Assembly (NCBI GenBank): GCA_023935145.1 | Contig: CM043698.1 | Location: 68,127,501 to 68,191,500, forward strand | From: Bretschneidera sinensis | Taxonomy: Eukaryota > Streptophyta > Magnoliopsida > Brassicales > Akaniaceae | Direction: 5' to 3' | Length of the DNA: 64,000 nt | Shown: in pieces, positions 11,898 through 23,652 of the stretch | Numbering within the stretch: the first letter of the stretch is position 1 | How the letters are laid out: every line of letters begins with the position of its first letter | The notes under the pieces: model-generated | Told to the model about the DNA's origin: nothing | Seen by the model: only the letters and a program-made list of their open reading frames with translations | Databases searched by the model: none | Program-made: the position numbers and the translations under genes

Positions 11898-13270
11898 AAA
11901 TGAGGTACAAAGTCTAGGCTGAAAGACTGTAAACATTAAAGTGCTACTTGGGAGGCAACCCAATTCAACCGAAGCTGTGGAGGAGCCATCAACACAGATT
12001 TGCATTCTCTTTCTATCTTCCATTTACTTTGGTTGATCTTTATATGTTATTTGTTTTGTGTGATTTTCGTAAATGCCTTGCCCATGTTTATATTCTATTT
12101 TACATGCTTATTCTGATATACATTTAGGACAATGTAGGATTTAAGTGTGGAGGAGGGATTTACATCTTTTTGAGTCATATCATTGTTTTTTTTAGGACCC
12201 TTTCCAACTCAATGATGAAACCAATTCTTAAGATAGATGGTTTTTAAAAGAGTTTGAGCATACTTTTAAAGATAAAACAAGAAATGAAGTTAATTTTCTA
12301 ATACTGTAGTCATACTTGGAAATTTTGATGCACATTAGCCTTGATTTGAGTATTTTGTTGCCTTTGAGTAAAGCATGGAGACATATTGAATGATACTTGC
12401 ATAATTCCGCAATACTTGTGAGTTTTTCAAGCCTTATAATTGATTCATTATGCATATCAATTCAAATTCCCTTCTGAGTGCATCTTGTGAATATAATGTT
12501 TTCTAGAACTTGATTATTGATAATCTAGTGTTTGGTAATTTTTTTTTTTGTTTTTTTTGTAATGAAGTAGAAAAAGACTTAATTATGGATTTAGAATGAG
12601 AAAATCCTACAACAAATATTAAATCAAGAGAGAAAGCTTATAGTAAAAAGAATGTTAAAAGAAAGACTATTTGTCCAATAGTACGACCATATCTTTAAAT
12701 AGATGCCAATAATTCTTACATTGGAGAATAAGATGACATCTTACTTATCAAAAAGAAAAAGAGTATATAAGATTACATTTAGGTCAGTTTTCACCTTTTA
12801 TTGCCCATAAACGCCAAAGTGTCTGTAAGTTTTAAGAATATGAGCTCAAATAAGGAAAGGGTGGACGGGTAGTTGCCAAGTTGCATGTTGGGCAGGCAAA
12901 AGGGTTTTGAATGAACTGTAGTTTATTCCATTTTAGCTACCTAGGAACTTCAAGCTTTAAATTTGAGCTTAGATTCCATTTGGAGCTAGGCTAAATACAA
13001 ACTTACAAAGACAATATATTTATAGATTCTATACCCTGTATTATTGCTAATTACCTTAACTTTTCACTATCTAGCCCGGTAAAGATTTAAAGTTTCTCAT
13101 TTTGACCATCCACTTTATCACTTAGACCATATGCCAATGAAAATTTTCTTTCCCGTGTCAAATAGTAGCTGTTTAAGAGAAATGATAATTTAATAGTCTA
13201 ACTTCCTCGTGAGTAGTGTTACAAATGGTGGCCACCTAGGGTGTTCATCTAAAATTGCATACTTACTTAA
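11898..13270 (+). other. 3' non-coding region of Athila-P
   Basis: It contains the GGGAGGCAACCCA block (11950) that ends pol in this clade and a purine-rich tract after GGACAATGTAGG (12127-12160), equivalent to the internal polypurine tracts of the TR-GAG elements. The rest, with T-runs near 12540, is AT-rich without a recognisable gene. Its right end is not defined by a 3' LTR. Confidence 0.55.
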
Positions 13271-13283
13271 ATTTTATTTTTTT

Positions 13284-13460
13284 AGGAAAATTATAATAAT
13301 TGATGGATCAAGATAAGAAACATTTACAACTTCACTTTCAATTAGCTAGTGACAAAACCTGAATAGGAACCCCCCAATCTGGATGTGAGCACCCCTCTCA
13401 ACAATGTTATCTTTGCTAAGCTATCTGCTACCGTATTGGCATCTCTATTAATATGATTCA
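13284..13460 (-). pseudogene. LINE RNase H domain scrap
   Basis: The minus strand encodes NRDANTVADSLAK followed by about 20 residues and a stop. This is the C-terminal block of the RNase H domain found at the end of plant L1-type LINE ORF2 (consensus near N-R-E-A-N-x-x-A-D-x-L-A-K). The A-rich run that follows on that strand (13268-13283) could be the remains of a poly(A) tail. The 5' part is absent, which is usual for 5'-truncated LINE copies. The fragment is short, so the call rests on one motif and its position. Confidence 0.45.
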
Positions 13461-13479
13461 AAATTCACAAAAATGGAAA

Positions 13480-13800
13480 CAAGCGCCACAATATGTGATA
13501 TCGGCGCTTTAACCAACAAGTGTCACATAATACGCCAGTATATGTGGTGTTGTAATACCAGAGCCGGTGCTTACCAGAAGCGTCGTAATGTGCTTCCCGG
13601 CACTAAAAAGCGCCACACTATACCGGTTTTATTATGCAAATGTTGGCGCTTTAAAGCGCCACAATACTTAAATAATTTTATGGCGCTTTGAAGCGCCAAT
13701 ATGTTGTGGCACTTTAAAGCACAAAAATGTATTGGCATTTTAAAGCACCACAATACGAGAATTTTGTGGCACTTTAAAACACCATAATACACATGCCTTA
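13480..13800. repeat. Left subterminal palindrome array of CACTA-A
   Basis: Units like GGCGCTTTAAAGCGCCA recur, for example at 13644 and 13682, with decayed copies such as GGCACTTTAAAGCACAA and GGCATTTTAAAGCACC. Each unit is an inverted repeat. In En/Spm elements such subterminal repeats bind the TnpA protein; that role is inferred here. Confidence 0.8.
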
Positions 13801-13825
13801 TGTTATTTTGGGTTTAATATCAACA

Positions 13826-13828
<3 letters not shown>

Positions 13829-13891
<63 letters not shown>
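13829..13891. repeat. (TA)n microsatellite
   Basis: About 30 uninterrupted TA units next to the subterminal array of CACTA-A. A shorter run is at 15111-15130. Confidence 0.95.
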
Positions 13892-13893
<2 letters not shown>

Positions 13894-14036
13894 CCCCTGT
13901 TCTTCACGTATATATAAATTCAAATATTAATACCTACGTCATTTCATAGCACAAAAACATTCATATTTAACCATGTAAATTCATACACAACCAAGTAATT
14001 GAAATGAAATCTCAATAAATCTTTTAACTGTCATTA

Positions 14037-17000
14037 CAGTTGAAATCAATACGAGATCCTCCATTAATCAATCCATGCAGTAAAGACTTGAGCTCATCCA
14101 TTTAGGATTGCATATTGGTCATTTGATCATCGTGCTTCGTCATTATTTCCTGAATCTGATGCTCATGCTTTTTATTGATTTCTTCTATATGTGCTTTCAA
14201 ATTATGTATCTCATCAACATAAGCTCTATTGTATCCCACATTATTCCTAATCTGAGCTGAAAATCCAAACACTTCGGTGGGATTAACTCCAAAACCTTGG
14301 CTTCGTAAACGTCCAAAAGTCTCTTCACCATAAGTTCCGTGAAGACTTCATTTTGTATTTGTAAATTGTTACTAGCATCAGAAGATCCTGAAGCAGCAAC
14401 AAGTTCGGCCACATAAGCCTCAACAGTCTCCTACAATTAAGAAATAACAAAGATAATAAACAAACTCCCCCAAAGAGTGAGTAGCTATTTACAGTGAAAG
14501 TTACATAAAACAAAATGAACAAAAGTTAAGCAATAAGATTTTACAGAAAAACAGGCAGAATTTCTCCTCTTTTTCCATAAAACCTCCTGCAAAAGAAGAA
14601 CAAAAATATAATCAAAACAAAGTAACCATAACCAGCCATATAGATCATTAGAATAGCTTTAATACCTCATCAGGAATAGAGTCAAAATACAAAGCAGAAT
14701 GATATTCTCTCTAAAAAGTAATAAACATTAGAAGATGAAGTGCATGACCCCCCAAACGTAAGGGGGGCAGGGAAATGAAATCAAGCCAAATGTTAATGAT
14801 GCCATCCTCTAGAATCCTAACGAAAAGATAAACATAAAAATTAGAATTGTTAAACAAAGCTTTATGCTAACTACAATATAGGTATGGCTATATAAATCCT
14901 CTTTAGTGATCCACTTTAGATTTAAAGTTAATAAATTCATAATAAGGACTTGATGTTCCTCTTTTACATCAATTCAAATGGTTTGAACCACTAATATTAG
15001 TAGATAATGTCATATATTATGGGAAGAATGAGAGCAAATTTATTTGTATAAAATGTTGATGATATAAATATATCTCAATCAAATATAACAATATACTGAC
15101 AGCAGTCTATAATATATATATATATATATAAGAAGTCATCGAAACAATTGAACTTGACAATATAAAGGATTCATTAGTTGGCAGACCTGGAGTGAATGGC
15201 CTATCCACTGAGCAGCGTAAAAGGCTAACAATTGCAATTGAGCTTGTTTCAAATCAATCAATAATATTTATGGACGAACCCACATCAGGTTTAGATGCTA
15301 GAGCAGCTGCAATTATCATGTGTGAAGTAAAGAATGTCATTTCCAGAGGAAGAGCAATAGTTTGCACCATACACCAACCAAGAATTGATGTATTCGAGGC
15401 TTTTGATGAGGTAGGCTAGGCCAGTAGTCCCTTCTTTCACAAGATATGGCATCTTATAATATTAATATTTTTTATGGCTAATCTACTAACAATCTTTACT
15501 TGATGTTTTCCTAACATTAACGTACAAGTTCCTCATTTTACTTTGAGCTAATTATACCAAAATGCTAGTGCTACAAAAGCCCAGTTATCTTAATTTGACA
15601 AGTACCTCGCCATTTGCTACATTATGAGTTATCAAGCATCACAGTAATTAAACTTAAGTGATAATTATCACTCAAAATTTCAAAATGTATAAAATAGATG
15701 TTTTAATGGGGTGTCCCAAGAACATAGCTCTTTGGATTAAAGAAGGCATATCACTTCACAACACCTCTAACATAACAATGTTCAAGACCTTAGACCAATT
15801 ATTTTTTTGCCTCCACTTGATTTCTCCAAGTATATATAATTAATCACTTTTGCCAAACAGAAGTATATAATACCATTGATTTGTACTTATTAGAAAATAA
15901 TTGAGTATTAGCTGTCTAAATTAATTTAGCAAAAGATTTAAAGATCCAACCCATCTCTATCATGTGGCCAGGTTCAAAAGGATAGATATATTGAATGTTT
16001 GGTTGTCATGGACAATGTAATTTGCATGGCAACATCATATTAAATAAACCGTAATTATCATATTAGAGGGTAATAATTTCTAGCCAAGTATTTGAGAACT
16101 AGTTTTTTTGAACTTACCACAAATTGTCTAGATGTTTCATCAATAAAAGTTTCATCCTTGTGGTCTATGGGTTTCAGTAAAAAAACTCTACGCGCCCTGG
16201 CTTAGTTCCATGTATCATCTCCTGCCATTTATGAAAAGAGTTCAAACAATGACTCAATACACTACATCTCAAATGAAAAATTGGATGAATGAAGTAAATC
16301 AACTAACATATTCATCCTTTTTTTTAGCAAAACTCCTTGATCCGAATGTGTGAGTACATTGTTGTCTTTCACGTGCTGCTGTCCCTATCGTAGAATATTT
16401 CTACAACAACCATAAACCAAATTGACTAATCAATCATTAAAAGAAAATAGAAACAATAAGATTTCTAATGAACATAATTAAGAATAAACAACCTCACTCT
16501 GTTCAGAAAACCAATAGTTCACAAGTTGTTTCCACTGGTCTTGATCTCCTCCTTTTGGAACTTTATTGCTCAAAACTTGTTGCTTTGTTTTGTTCCTTAC
16601 GTGGTCCCTTTTAAGCACATACTTGTAATCCTTCCATTTTTTTACCGATTATCCTCACTAATATTTTTTCAATCGTCTCAATTATAAGATAATGAAACTT
16701 CCTCTACAACAAAGAAAAGAAGTGGTACAAATAAGTATTTTAGGTCTTAAGGAGTATATGCATGTACAACACCATAAAAAAGGAAGAAAAACCCCAAATT
16801 GGTCATTGTTAATTACCCAAATCAATAAAACAAAGTCATTTTTTGTAGGTGGAAGACAACTTCTTTCAATCCGTGTAACCAAGTGAACAAAGGTTCCCTC
16901 TATTTACAACTTTACTCAACCAGCTACTTAATATTTGTCCACCCTTTTTCACAAGTTAACTAAGTGCGTTGAAGTGGACCACAATTTTCTCCCCACGTTC

Positions 17001-17315
17001 CAAAGACCACACTTGTGACGTTCGCATGACATGCGTTTGTTTTCTCACCCTCTCTTGAGAATCTATACATTGAAAACATAAATTTTATAAATAGGATAAC
17101 ACTGTGATATCAAATTAGTTCTAAAGAGAATGTCATATAATAAAAAAATTACCAATTATCTCGTATTTTTCATTATCATTGTTTTGACATTCTATTCTTG
17201 TTGGTCTGGGCTCATAATCATTTTGAGATTCAGGATCATCTTCAAGTTGATACTCATGCTCATGTTCAACATCTTCTTGATGTCATGAAGACTCAACTGG
17301 AGATTGTTTTGACAT
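14037..17315 (-). pseudogene. CACTA-A second gene, TnpA-like (Transposase_24, Ptta/En/Spm), broken
   Basis: This is the probable TnpA-type protein that binds the transposon ends. Minus-strand exons can be followed by motif and splice sites. Exon 1 (17315-17153) has an ATG, an acidic N terminus, one in-frame TGA and a GT donor. About 17060-16800 carries RTSQVWSLERGEKIVVHFN and the NRGNLCSLGYTD block. 16690-16492 has IGKK...QDQWKQLVNYW. 16400-16300 has the THTFGSRSFA signature. 16220-16095 ends at a GTAAGT donor. Small exons near 14700 and 14590 follow, and the last (14450-14037) holds GFGVNPTEVFG and a charged, coiled-coil-like tail. Several stops and at least two frameshifts break it. An ABCG exon on the other strand sits in the intron between 16095 and about 14700. 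Exon borders are approximate. Confidence 0.75.
15132..15410 (+). pseudogene. Captured exon of a PDR-type ABCG transporter (second nucleotide-binding domain)
   Basis: Ninety-three codons without a stop encode part of an ABC ATPase: the signature region [12 protein letters not shown], which in plant full-size ABCG (PDR) transporters is typical of the second ATPase domain; Walker B and D-loop [15 protein letters not shown]; and the H-loop [16 protein letters not shown]. It ends at GAG|GTAGGC, a likely splice donor, and intron-like sequence follows. The upstream side is a (TA)n run. Transmembrane segments and the Walker A part are absent, so no transporter could result. It lies antisense inside an intron of the TnpA-like gene, which suggests capture of a genomic fragment by the CACTA element. 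A host gene relic into which the element grew is less likely. Confidence 0.85.
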
Positions 17316-17602
17316 AGTAGCTCTGATTGAGGGAGAAATAGGTTTTGACCTAAACATATTGTTGAAATCTGTATATATAAAAATCTAAACATGCTTATAT
17401 CTTTCAAAAAAGAGAAGACAAAATTAGTCACCATATTTATTCAACTTTATCAACAACCAAGATAAAAATTAAGAGAGAAAAAGATTAATATATCTCTTTG
17501 AAGAAATTATAAAGAAAAAACATATGATATTGAAAAAAAAATACATGATGATGTGAGATATGATGAGTTGCCTTAACCAAAGCCTTTTTTTGGAGCTTTA
17601 TA

Positions 17603-17716
17603 ATGCGCATCAGCCCCTGCACAGGTGCAGTGGACCTTACACAGGGGCAGGTGCAGCAAGCCCTGCCTCTGTGCAGGGGCTGGTGTAGCACCCCATGTGT
17701 AGGGGCTGGTGCAGCT
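17603..17716. repeat. GC-rich repeats built on CCCCTGCACAGGTGCAG
   Basis: At least five partial units (such as AGCCCCTGCACAGGTGCAG and CAGGGGCTGGTG) are packed into about 110 bp in both orientations. Related sequence is found at 19018-19050 and at 43615-43675, all within CACTA-A. The core GCACNNGTGC is palindromic. No function is known to me. Confidence 0.7.
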
Positions 17717-17890
17717 TGAAGCATAAACCTTTCATGTGAATTCTTCGATTTATTTCAACAGTTTTTAGATTAAGTTTCGATGTCTTAGTAGTGCTACAAT
17801 TCTTCATCCTTTGAACCACAACACAAAATTATTTAGGATACAATAATTGAAACTAATTTGGTAAGGCTGTTTTGAGTTCAAGTAGTGTAA

Positions 17891-17893
<3 letters not shown>

Positions 17894-17974
<81 letters not shown>
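17894..17974. repeat. (TA)n microsatellite, about 80 bp
   Basis: An uninterrupted run of about 40 TA units followed by a GA-rich tract. Confidence 0.95.
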
Positions 17975-17978
<4 letters not shown>

Positions 17979-18219
17979 AGAGAGATGTAGAAGAGAGATA
18001 GAGACGGTTTCTATTTGTGGATAGAAGAAACTCAAATCAAAGGAAAAAATCGAGTGAAAGGAAATCGCATAGAAAGCCGAGTTTTTTAGAGACATACATG
18101 CTACTATCTATTTTCAAAGGCATGGAGACCCACAAAATGCTAGATTTTATGAAGAGAAGTGATTTTTGGTGTCACTACCTTAAGTAAGTCCCGAGGTCAA
18201 GTCCTCAGACATTGTAAGA

Positions 18220-18446
18220 AAGAAGAAAGAAAAATTTGTAAAAAAAATCTTTTCATGCATTTTGTTATATGTATATATATTTTTTCTAAAAGTAGGATGA
18301 TGATGTATCTTCTTTGAGAAGAGTTAAGAATCGGATGAAGTTTTAATTTTTAGTTGATATATTTTTGTATTGTTGCATATATGTGTCGTGCTAGGATTTC
18401 AAAATGTGACAACACTGTCTCGAGGGTGGGCATGGGTCTTTACATA
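18220..18446 (+). repeat. Relic of a Tekay/Del-type LTR (3' end)
   Basis: The segment ending TGTGTCGTGCTAGGATTTC and then ACTGTCTCGAGGGTGGGCATGGGTC resembles the last ~230 bp of the LTR at 42560-42793 (TGTGTCATGCTGGGATTTTC). It is more diverged than the two LTRs of the intact Tekay element, so it is an older insertion of the same family. Confidence 0.65.
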
Positions 18447-19299
18447 TAGTGACTCATTGGATTTTACCAACCTAACCCCAGTGGAAAGGCAAAAATAATG
18501 GGGGGCAGGTAGCAATGCTTCAGGTTGAAAGGCGGGCCGCAACTGTCTTTTTTCTTCTTTTTTTTTTTGAAACACTAGCAATAGCGTGTTTGAAGAACAA
18601 AAATTGCACTTGTTCATATGCTAGACTAACAGCATCACATGGCACCTTTCATTGTACCAGAACAACTTTATAAAAGAAAAAAAATAAAGAAAATGCGGTA
18701 AATACAGTGGTAGTGAGTAAAAGGTTAGTTCTGTAAATTTCTTTAGAGATAGTGTAGCTCTGTAGTAGTGGGCGCCAATTTTAATGCAAAATTTAAGAAA
18801 TTTTGGCTTTAATCCAGGAGTCCAAACATGGTGAATGAGTTTGATGTTTCATTGGTTGTTGGGGTGTCGATGACAATGACTTTGATGCGTTATTGAATCT
18901 TTTTTTAACTAATTTGTGAGTTATAGCAGTAGTATTACATGTTAGATGTTAATTATTGTCCGAAGACTAAGAGGCGGGCCTTACTTTTGGTTAACTCTTT
19001 AATCAATGTTTTGAATCTTGCACAGGTGCAGCAGCCCCTACACAAGGATGGACTTGTACCACAAGAGTGTCATAACAAGAATGCTATGGACAAAACATTT
19101 AACAACTATCGTGAAAATTATCGTGGATTAGATCTTTTCTTTAAACTAATGTTCTACATTATTTCATCCTTGAATTGAACCAAAAAAAAAAAAAAGATAC
19201 ATCAATACATTAAAGATTGGTATCTTCATCAATTTCCATCCTAGCCCAATTTGAGATACAATCTAATTGATCATCTACCATTACATTAGAAGACATGCA

Positions 19300-22200
19300 C
19301 TAATTATAAGAGTCATCCTCTTCTTGCCTTTTTCCCCTATATCATATATGTCCCTTGGCTTTGTGATCACAACATGATACCATTCCTTTTTTGTTGGGTC
19401 CTGCACATAAAATACTTGTTCGCTTGAGATGAAATAACAAATGAGTCATCCTTCAATAATTGACCAGTGTGTATGAACCTCGAGAAGTTCACGAGAATGC
19501 ACCCACTTGCATCTTTCTTCAAACCCGTGGGTGAATTAATATCCACCCAATCACAACAAAACAACACAATCTTAAACGCCCCATAGTAATCTAACTCGAT
19601 GATATCTTTGAGTACACCATAGTACATTTGATCCTCCGCTTCAACCATAACTCCCGAATTTTGAGATCGTCTAAATCTCTCATGATCCTTTTGTGTGCAA
19701 TTTAAAGCCATTGATGTTGAATCTATTAAATTTCCTAACAATATTATTCAGATCTCGAGCAAAGGCTATTATTTCATTTGAATAATTGTTATCCACCATC
19801 CATGGCACCTAACCATATTCAAACAATTAATATGAGACAACATCTATTAGTGTTTTATTGAACACACTTATACCATTCAAAGACAAATGATATTATGCCT
19901 AACATGTCTCATAAACCATTAGGGAAATTTCTCAACCAACCACTTATGTTCGAGACTTTGTATTGATCGATTAGAACAGTTGGTTAATCTTTGAGCAGCC
20001 TAAAATTCGTTGCAAAAAAATCGATATTATCAAAATGTTAGCCTTCACAGGGATAACAAAACATAACTACTAAATTTAACCACATGACTAATGTCCTTTA
20101 TTGATACTAACTTACGAAAGTGAGAAAATTTATCATTATGGAGCAACACATAACAATATGATTGAGCCAATGAAATGTCATCAAGCTTAACACTTACAAT
20201 ATTTCCCATAATCCGTCCATTAAAGGAAAACATGTACTCATCCGGATAATTTATATTGTCATTGTTCCTTTGGGGCGGTTGAATTTTGTCTCTACACCTT
20301 TGAAGTATTGTGAGCAATATGTTAGACATTCTTCTCCATTGTACCCTTCAGTAATTGACCACTCGGGTCGACTTCTATTACGTACATAAGATTTAAGCAT
20401 ATTAAGTACCTTGCAAAGCCAAAAAAAATAAAAGATAAATTTAGTAGCCATTAAAATACAAATTAAGTATTTACAAATGAGATTTGAACATCTAACCTCT
20501 CAACAGGATACATCCACCTGTAGTGTACAGGACCACCAAGTCTAGCCTCTGAAACTAAGTGAATGATTAGATGAACCATAATGGTAAAGAAACCAAAGGG
20601 AATATTTTCTCCAAATGGCAAAGTGTTAACGCAACACACGACTCCAATATGTCAAGCTCTTGGGGATCAAGGACTTAAGAGCATAAAGCTTTAAAAAATA
20701 ATGATAACTAAAAACAACTGCTACAACATGTCTAGGAAAAGATGCTCTCAAGGTAATAGGAAGGATTTCTTGCATCAATATGTGATTGTAATGACTCTTT
20801 AAGTTTGACAGCTTACACTCCTTTAGGTTGACACATCTTGAGATGTTTGATGCATACCCATCAGGAAATTTGAGATTTTCTAAAACTATCAAGAAATTGT
20901 TATTCTATTTTGTAGATATAGTGTATCATGATGGAGGTGAGTATCTTTTCCATTAGGAAGAACAACTAAATGGAGGTCTTTTCTAATACCAATTATTTCA
21001 AGATCATGGCATGCCTTTTATTATCTTTAGTCTTACCGTCTATATTCAATATTGTTATAATCAAATTATCACATACATTCTTTTCTATATGCATCACATC
21101 TAGATTATAAAAAAGAAGATTATTTTTCCAATAAGGTAACTAAAAAAAATTGTTTTTTTTTCCACAAAGTTTGTACAACTCCCTCATCCATTGGAATATC
21201 CTCCTTATCAACATTTTCTAGGAAATTTTCTACACCTTCAAAAAGATTATCAACTTCATCCACTAGTACTTACCTCGTAGAGGTACAAACATCATCTTTT
21301 GCCATTTTCTTAGAAGGCTTCGAGGTTTTACCATAGATATAGTTTTCATGCTTTAGTTGACTTAAAACATCGTGTCCAAACGGTGGAACAGGAGTAGATC
21401 CCAACTCTATGGTGCCATCAAACTGATCCTTTTGAAACCGAAACTGATAGTTTTCTTCTAACCATCAACGATGACCTATATACTAAAACTTTCCTCCATA
21501 CTTTAACCACATAAAATGTGTAGAGTCCCCACAACATGGACAAGCAACATGCCCCTTGGTGCTCCAACTAGATAAGTTTGCTTATGCAGGAAAATCATTA
21601 ATGGTCTAAAGAAGAGAAGTGTGCAGCTTAAAGCTTTGATTGGTAGATGGATCAAATGCCTCAACACCATCCTATAATTGTTTCAACTCTTCCATTAGAG
21701 GCTGCAAAAAGATATTAATATCATTACCGAGGCCTTTTTCACCAGGAATCACCATTGAAAGGATGAACGAGGTTTGCTTCATGTAAAGCCGTGGTGGAAA
21801 GTTATATGGGACCAAAAGAATGGACTATGTGCTATAAGTAGAACCCATTGTTTGAAAGGGATTGAACCTGTCACTAGCTAGGCCAAGCCTAACACTACGA
21901 GAATCAGTTACAAAATCAGGATACAAAGTATCAAATTCATTCCAAGCTAGTCCATCCTTCTTGTGTCTTAAAATTCCATCCTTTGTCCACTCTTTATCAT
22001 GTCGTCTCATTAAGGATGCCATTTTAGACGACATACATATCCTCTTCAATCTCGATATTAGAGGAAAATAACGCAATATTTTAGCTTGTTTTTTCTTTTT
22101 AGACGGAGCATCCATCTCATTCAACAGATCCTCCTCATCAGCATTGTTTTTAACCCACTATGGCACACCATACACATGAAAAAATTCATCATTCACATGT

Positions 22201-22346
22201 TCACCCCAATACAATGTGCAGTCATTAGAACAAACATAAATCTTCTCATATCCAAGACCCAATCCTTTGACAATCTTCATTTCTTCATAATATTTGATGG
22301 CATTAGAGCACACATCGGAAATACCATGCTGATAAACTTAAGCAAC
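19300..22346 (-). pseudogene. CACTA-A transposase (TNP2 type), downstream part
   Basis: TNP2-type (TnpD) transposases cut the element ends. This part runs on the minus strand from the insertion point at 22346 to a TAG at 19300-19302. It holds the Transposase_21 domain (about 22300-21400, with LASDRFNPFQTM and the AC..C zinc ligands of the PCCG block near 21530), DUF4218 (about 20700-20050) and DUF4216 (19741-19300, with the GVLKDIIELDYYG and DWVDINSP blocks). Frameshifts are seen near 20280 (a base missing in a C-run compared with CACTA-B) and 19430, and there are several stops. The 5' exon lies 20 kb away at 42794-43433 because of the nested retrotransposons. Confidence 0.85.
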
Positions 22347-23652
22347 TGTAATACCCATATTTGTAAAGTAAGAGTAAAAAAATAATTTAATAAATATGAC
22401 GTGGAATTAAAAAATATATATATATGTGAAAGGTTTATTATTATTTGAATAAAAAAATTCTTTAAAAAATGGATGTGTGGAGGCGTAGTTACAAAGAAAA
22501 TGGAAAACAAAAAAATCATGAAGGGTACAAAGGAAAAAAAAAAATAAAAAAGATTTTTTTAAATAATTAAAAAAAATGGCAATAGGTGTTGCTTAAGCCT
22601 TGCTGCATGTAAGGTAACAAGGCCCTTACATGTAAACATTTTGGGGGAAACTACTGAGGTAGCAAAAAAATATGGGGCTACCGAATTGAAATTTGTTTTA
22701 CTATATATATATAATTTTGCTTTACTTTAATTTTTCTTAGCAAATCTTTGGTTTTTTCCTTTTCTCAATTCAAACTACTCATTTTCTCTAAATATTGGGG
22801 ACCGAAAGAAAGATTGAAAGGGCAAAATTTTGAAGGAGTTTACGGGAGAATTTTATAGAGAACTACGGGGAGCTCTAAGAAAAATAGAGGTAACAATGTG
22901 ATGTTTATTTTTGAATTTTTAAGCATACATGAAATTTCCCAGAATTCAAAGTGGAAATTTTCAAAGGGTGTGAATTATGGAAGAATTGAAGAAAAAAAAT
23001 TTGAATTGTAATATAAATATTATATCAGGTGTTGACGGTCAGCAACCGAAGGAAATTTCTTAGAGGAGCAGAAAAAGCAAGGAGGTGATCACAGGTAGCT
23101 CTAAGTGCTACATTGTGAGTTAAATTTACTTTAAGTAATCTAAATAAAAAAGAAATATCTAGTGATAATATTAAAATAAATTATTAGCTTATGCTTTGGT
23201 AGTAGATAAAAATTTGATTGATAGGTATGATATGAATATTGGACATGTAGAAAATTATTATGTGAAAAGAAATATTTTTAGAATAATGAGTCGATTTAAT
23301 AATGATGGTGATAAATAAAATTCTTAACGAGCTATGGTTGATAAATTGATGTGATATATGAGGAGAAGAAATTAGTAAAATTTATTAAGTAGAAATTTGA
23401 GGAAAGACAGGATAGCTAAATTTAATATTTGAATTCATTTTGTTTTTATATTATTGTTCCTATGCATATTTCATATCATTGCTCATATACATGTGTATAA
23501 AATAAAAAAATCGAGAGGGGTCGGTCTAATTGAAAAACCGTGACAATCGGTATATGTTGGAAATAAAGGAAAACTGTGATAGCTAGTATGTGCTGAAAAT
23601 AAATACTGTGACAGCCGGTATATTTGGAAATGAAATAACCAGGAGGGGCCGG
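22347..23652 (+). repeat. 5' LTR of the Tekay element, first part
   Basis: It matches 40995-42100 (for example GACGTGGAATTAAA at 22399). Near 23535-23640 it carries three ~35-bp tandem units like CTGTGACAGCCGGTATAT that are absent from the 3' LTR. The LTR continues at 36023. Confidence 0.9.

Larger units (their letters stand above)
6238..13270 (+). mobile_element. Athila-P: Athila-type Ty3/gypsy element with pol but no gag; no 3' LTR seen
   Basis: Order: LTR (6238-8046), decayed tRNA-Asp primer site (8049), end of gag fused closely to it, protease, reverse transcriptase, RNase H, integrase, then 3' non-coding sequence. The gag capsid and zinc knuckle are missing, so about 1.5-2 kb was deleted just behind the primer site. 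No copy of the LTR is found on the right, and the sequence stops at a LINE scrap near 13270; the end position is approximate. It is complementary in content to the two pol-less elements in this window. Confidence 0.75.
17316..19299. other. Spacer between the two CACTA-A genes
   Basis: It holds the GC-rich GCACAGGTGC repeats (17603-17716, 19018-19050), a long (TA)n run, a relic of a Tekay-type LTR (18220-18446) and otherwise AT-rich sequence. I see no conserved coding region. Confidence 0.7.

Noticed and set aside
17894..17974. Replication origin suggested by the long AT run
   Set aside because: A plain (TA)n microsatellite; nothing else supports an origin.
18936..19178. 79-codon open frame on the plus strand between the CACTA genes
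   Set aside because: No recognisable motif, lies in spacer sequence containing GCACAGGTGC repeats and ends in a poly(A)-like run. Probably chance.
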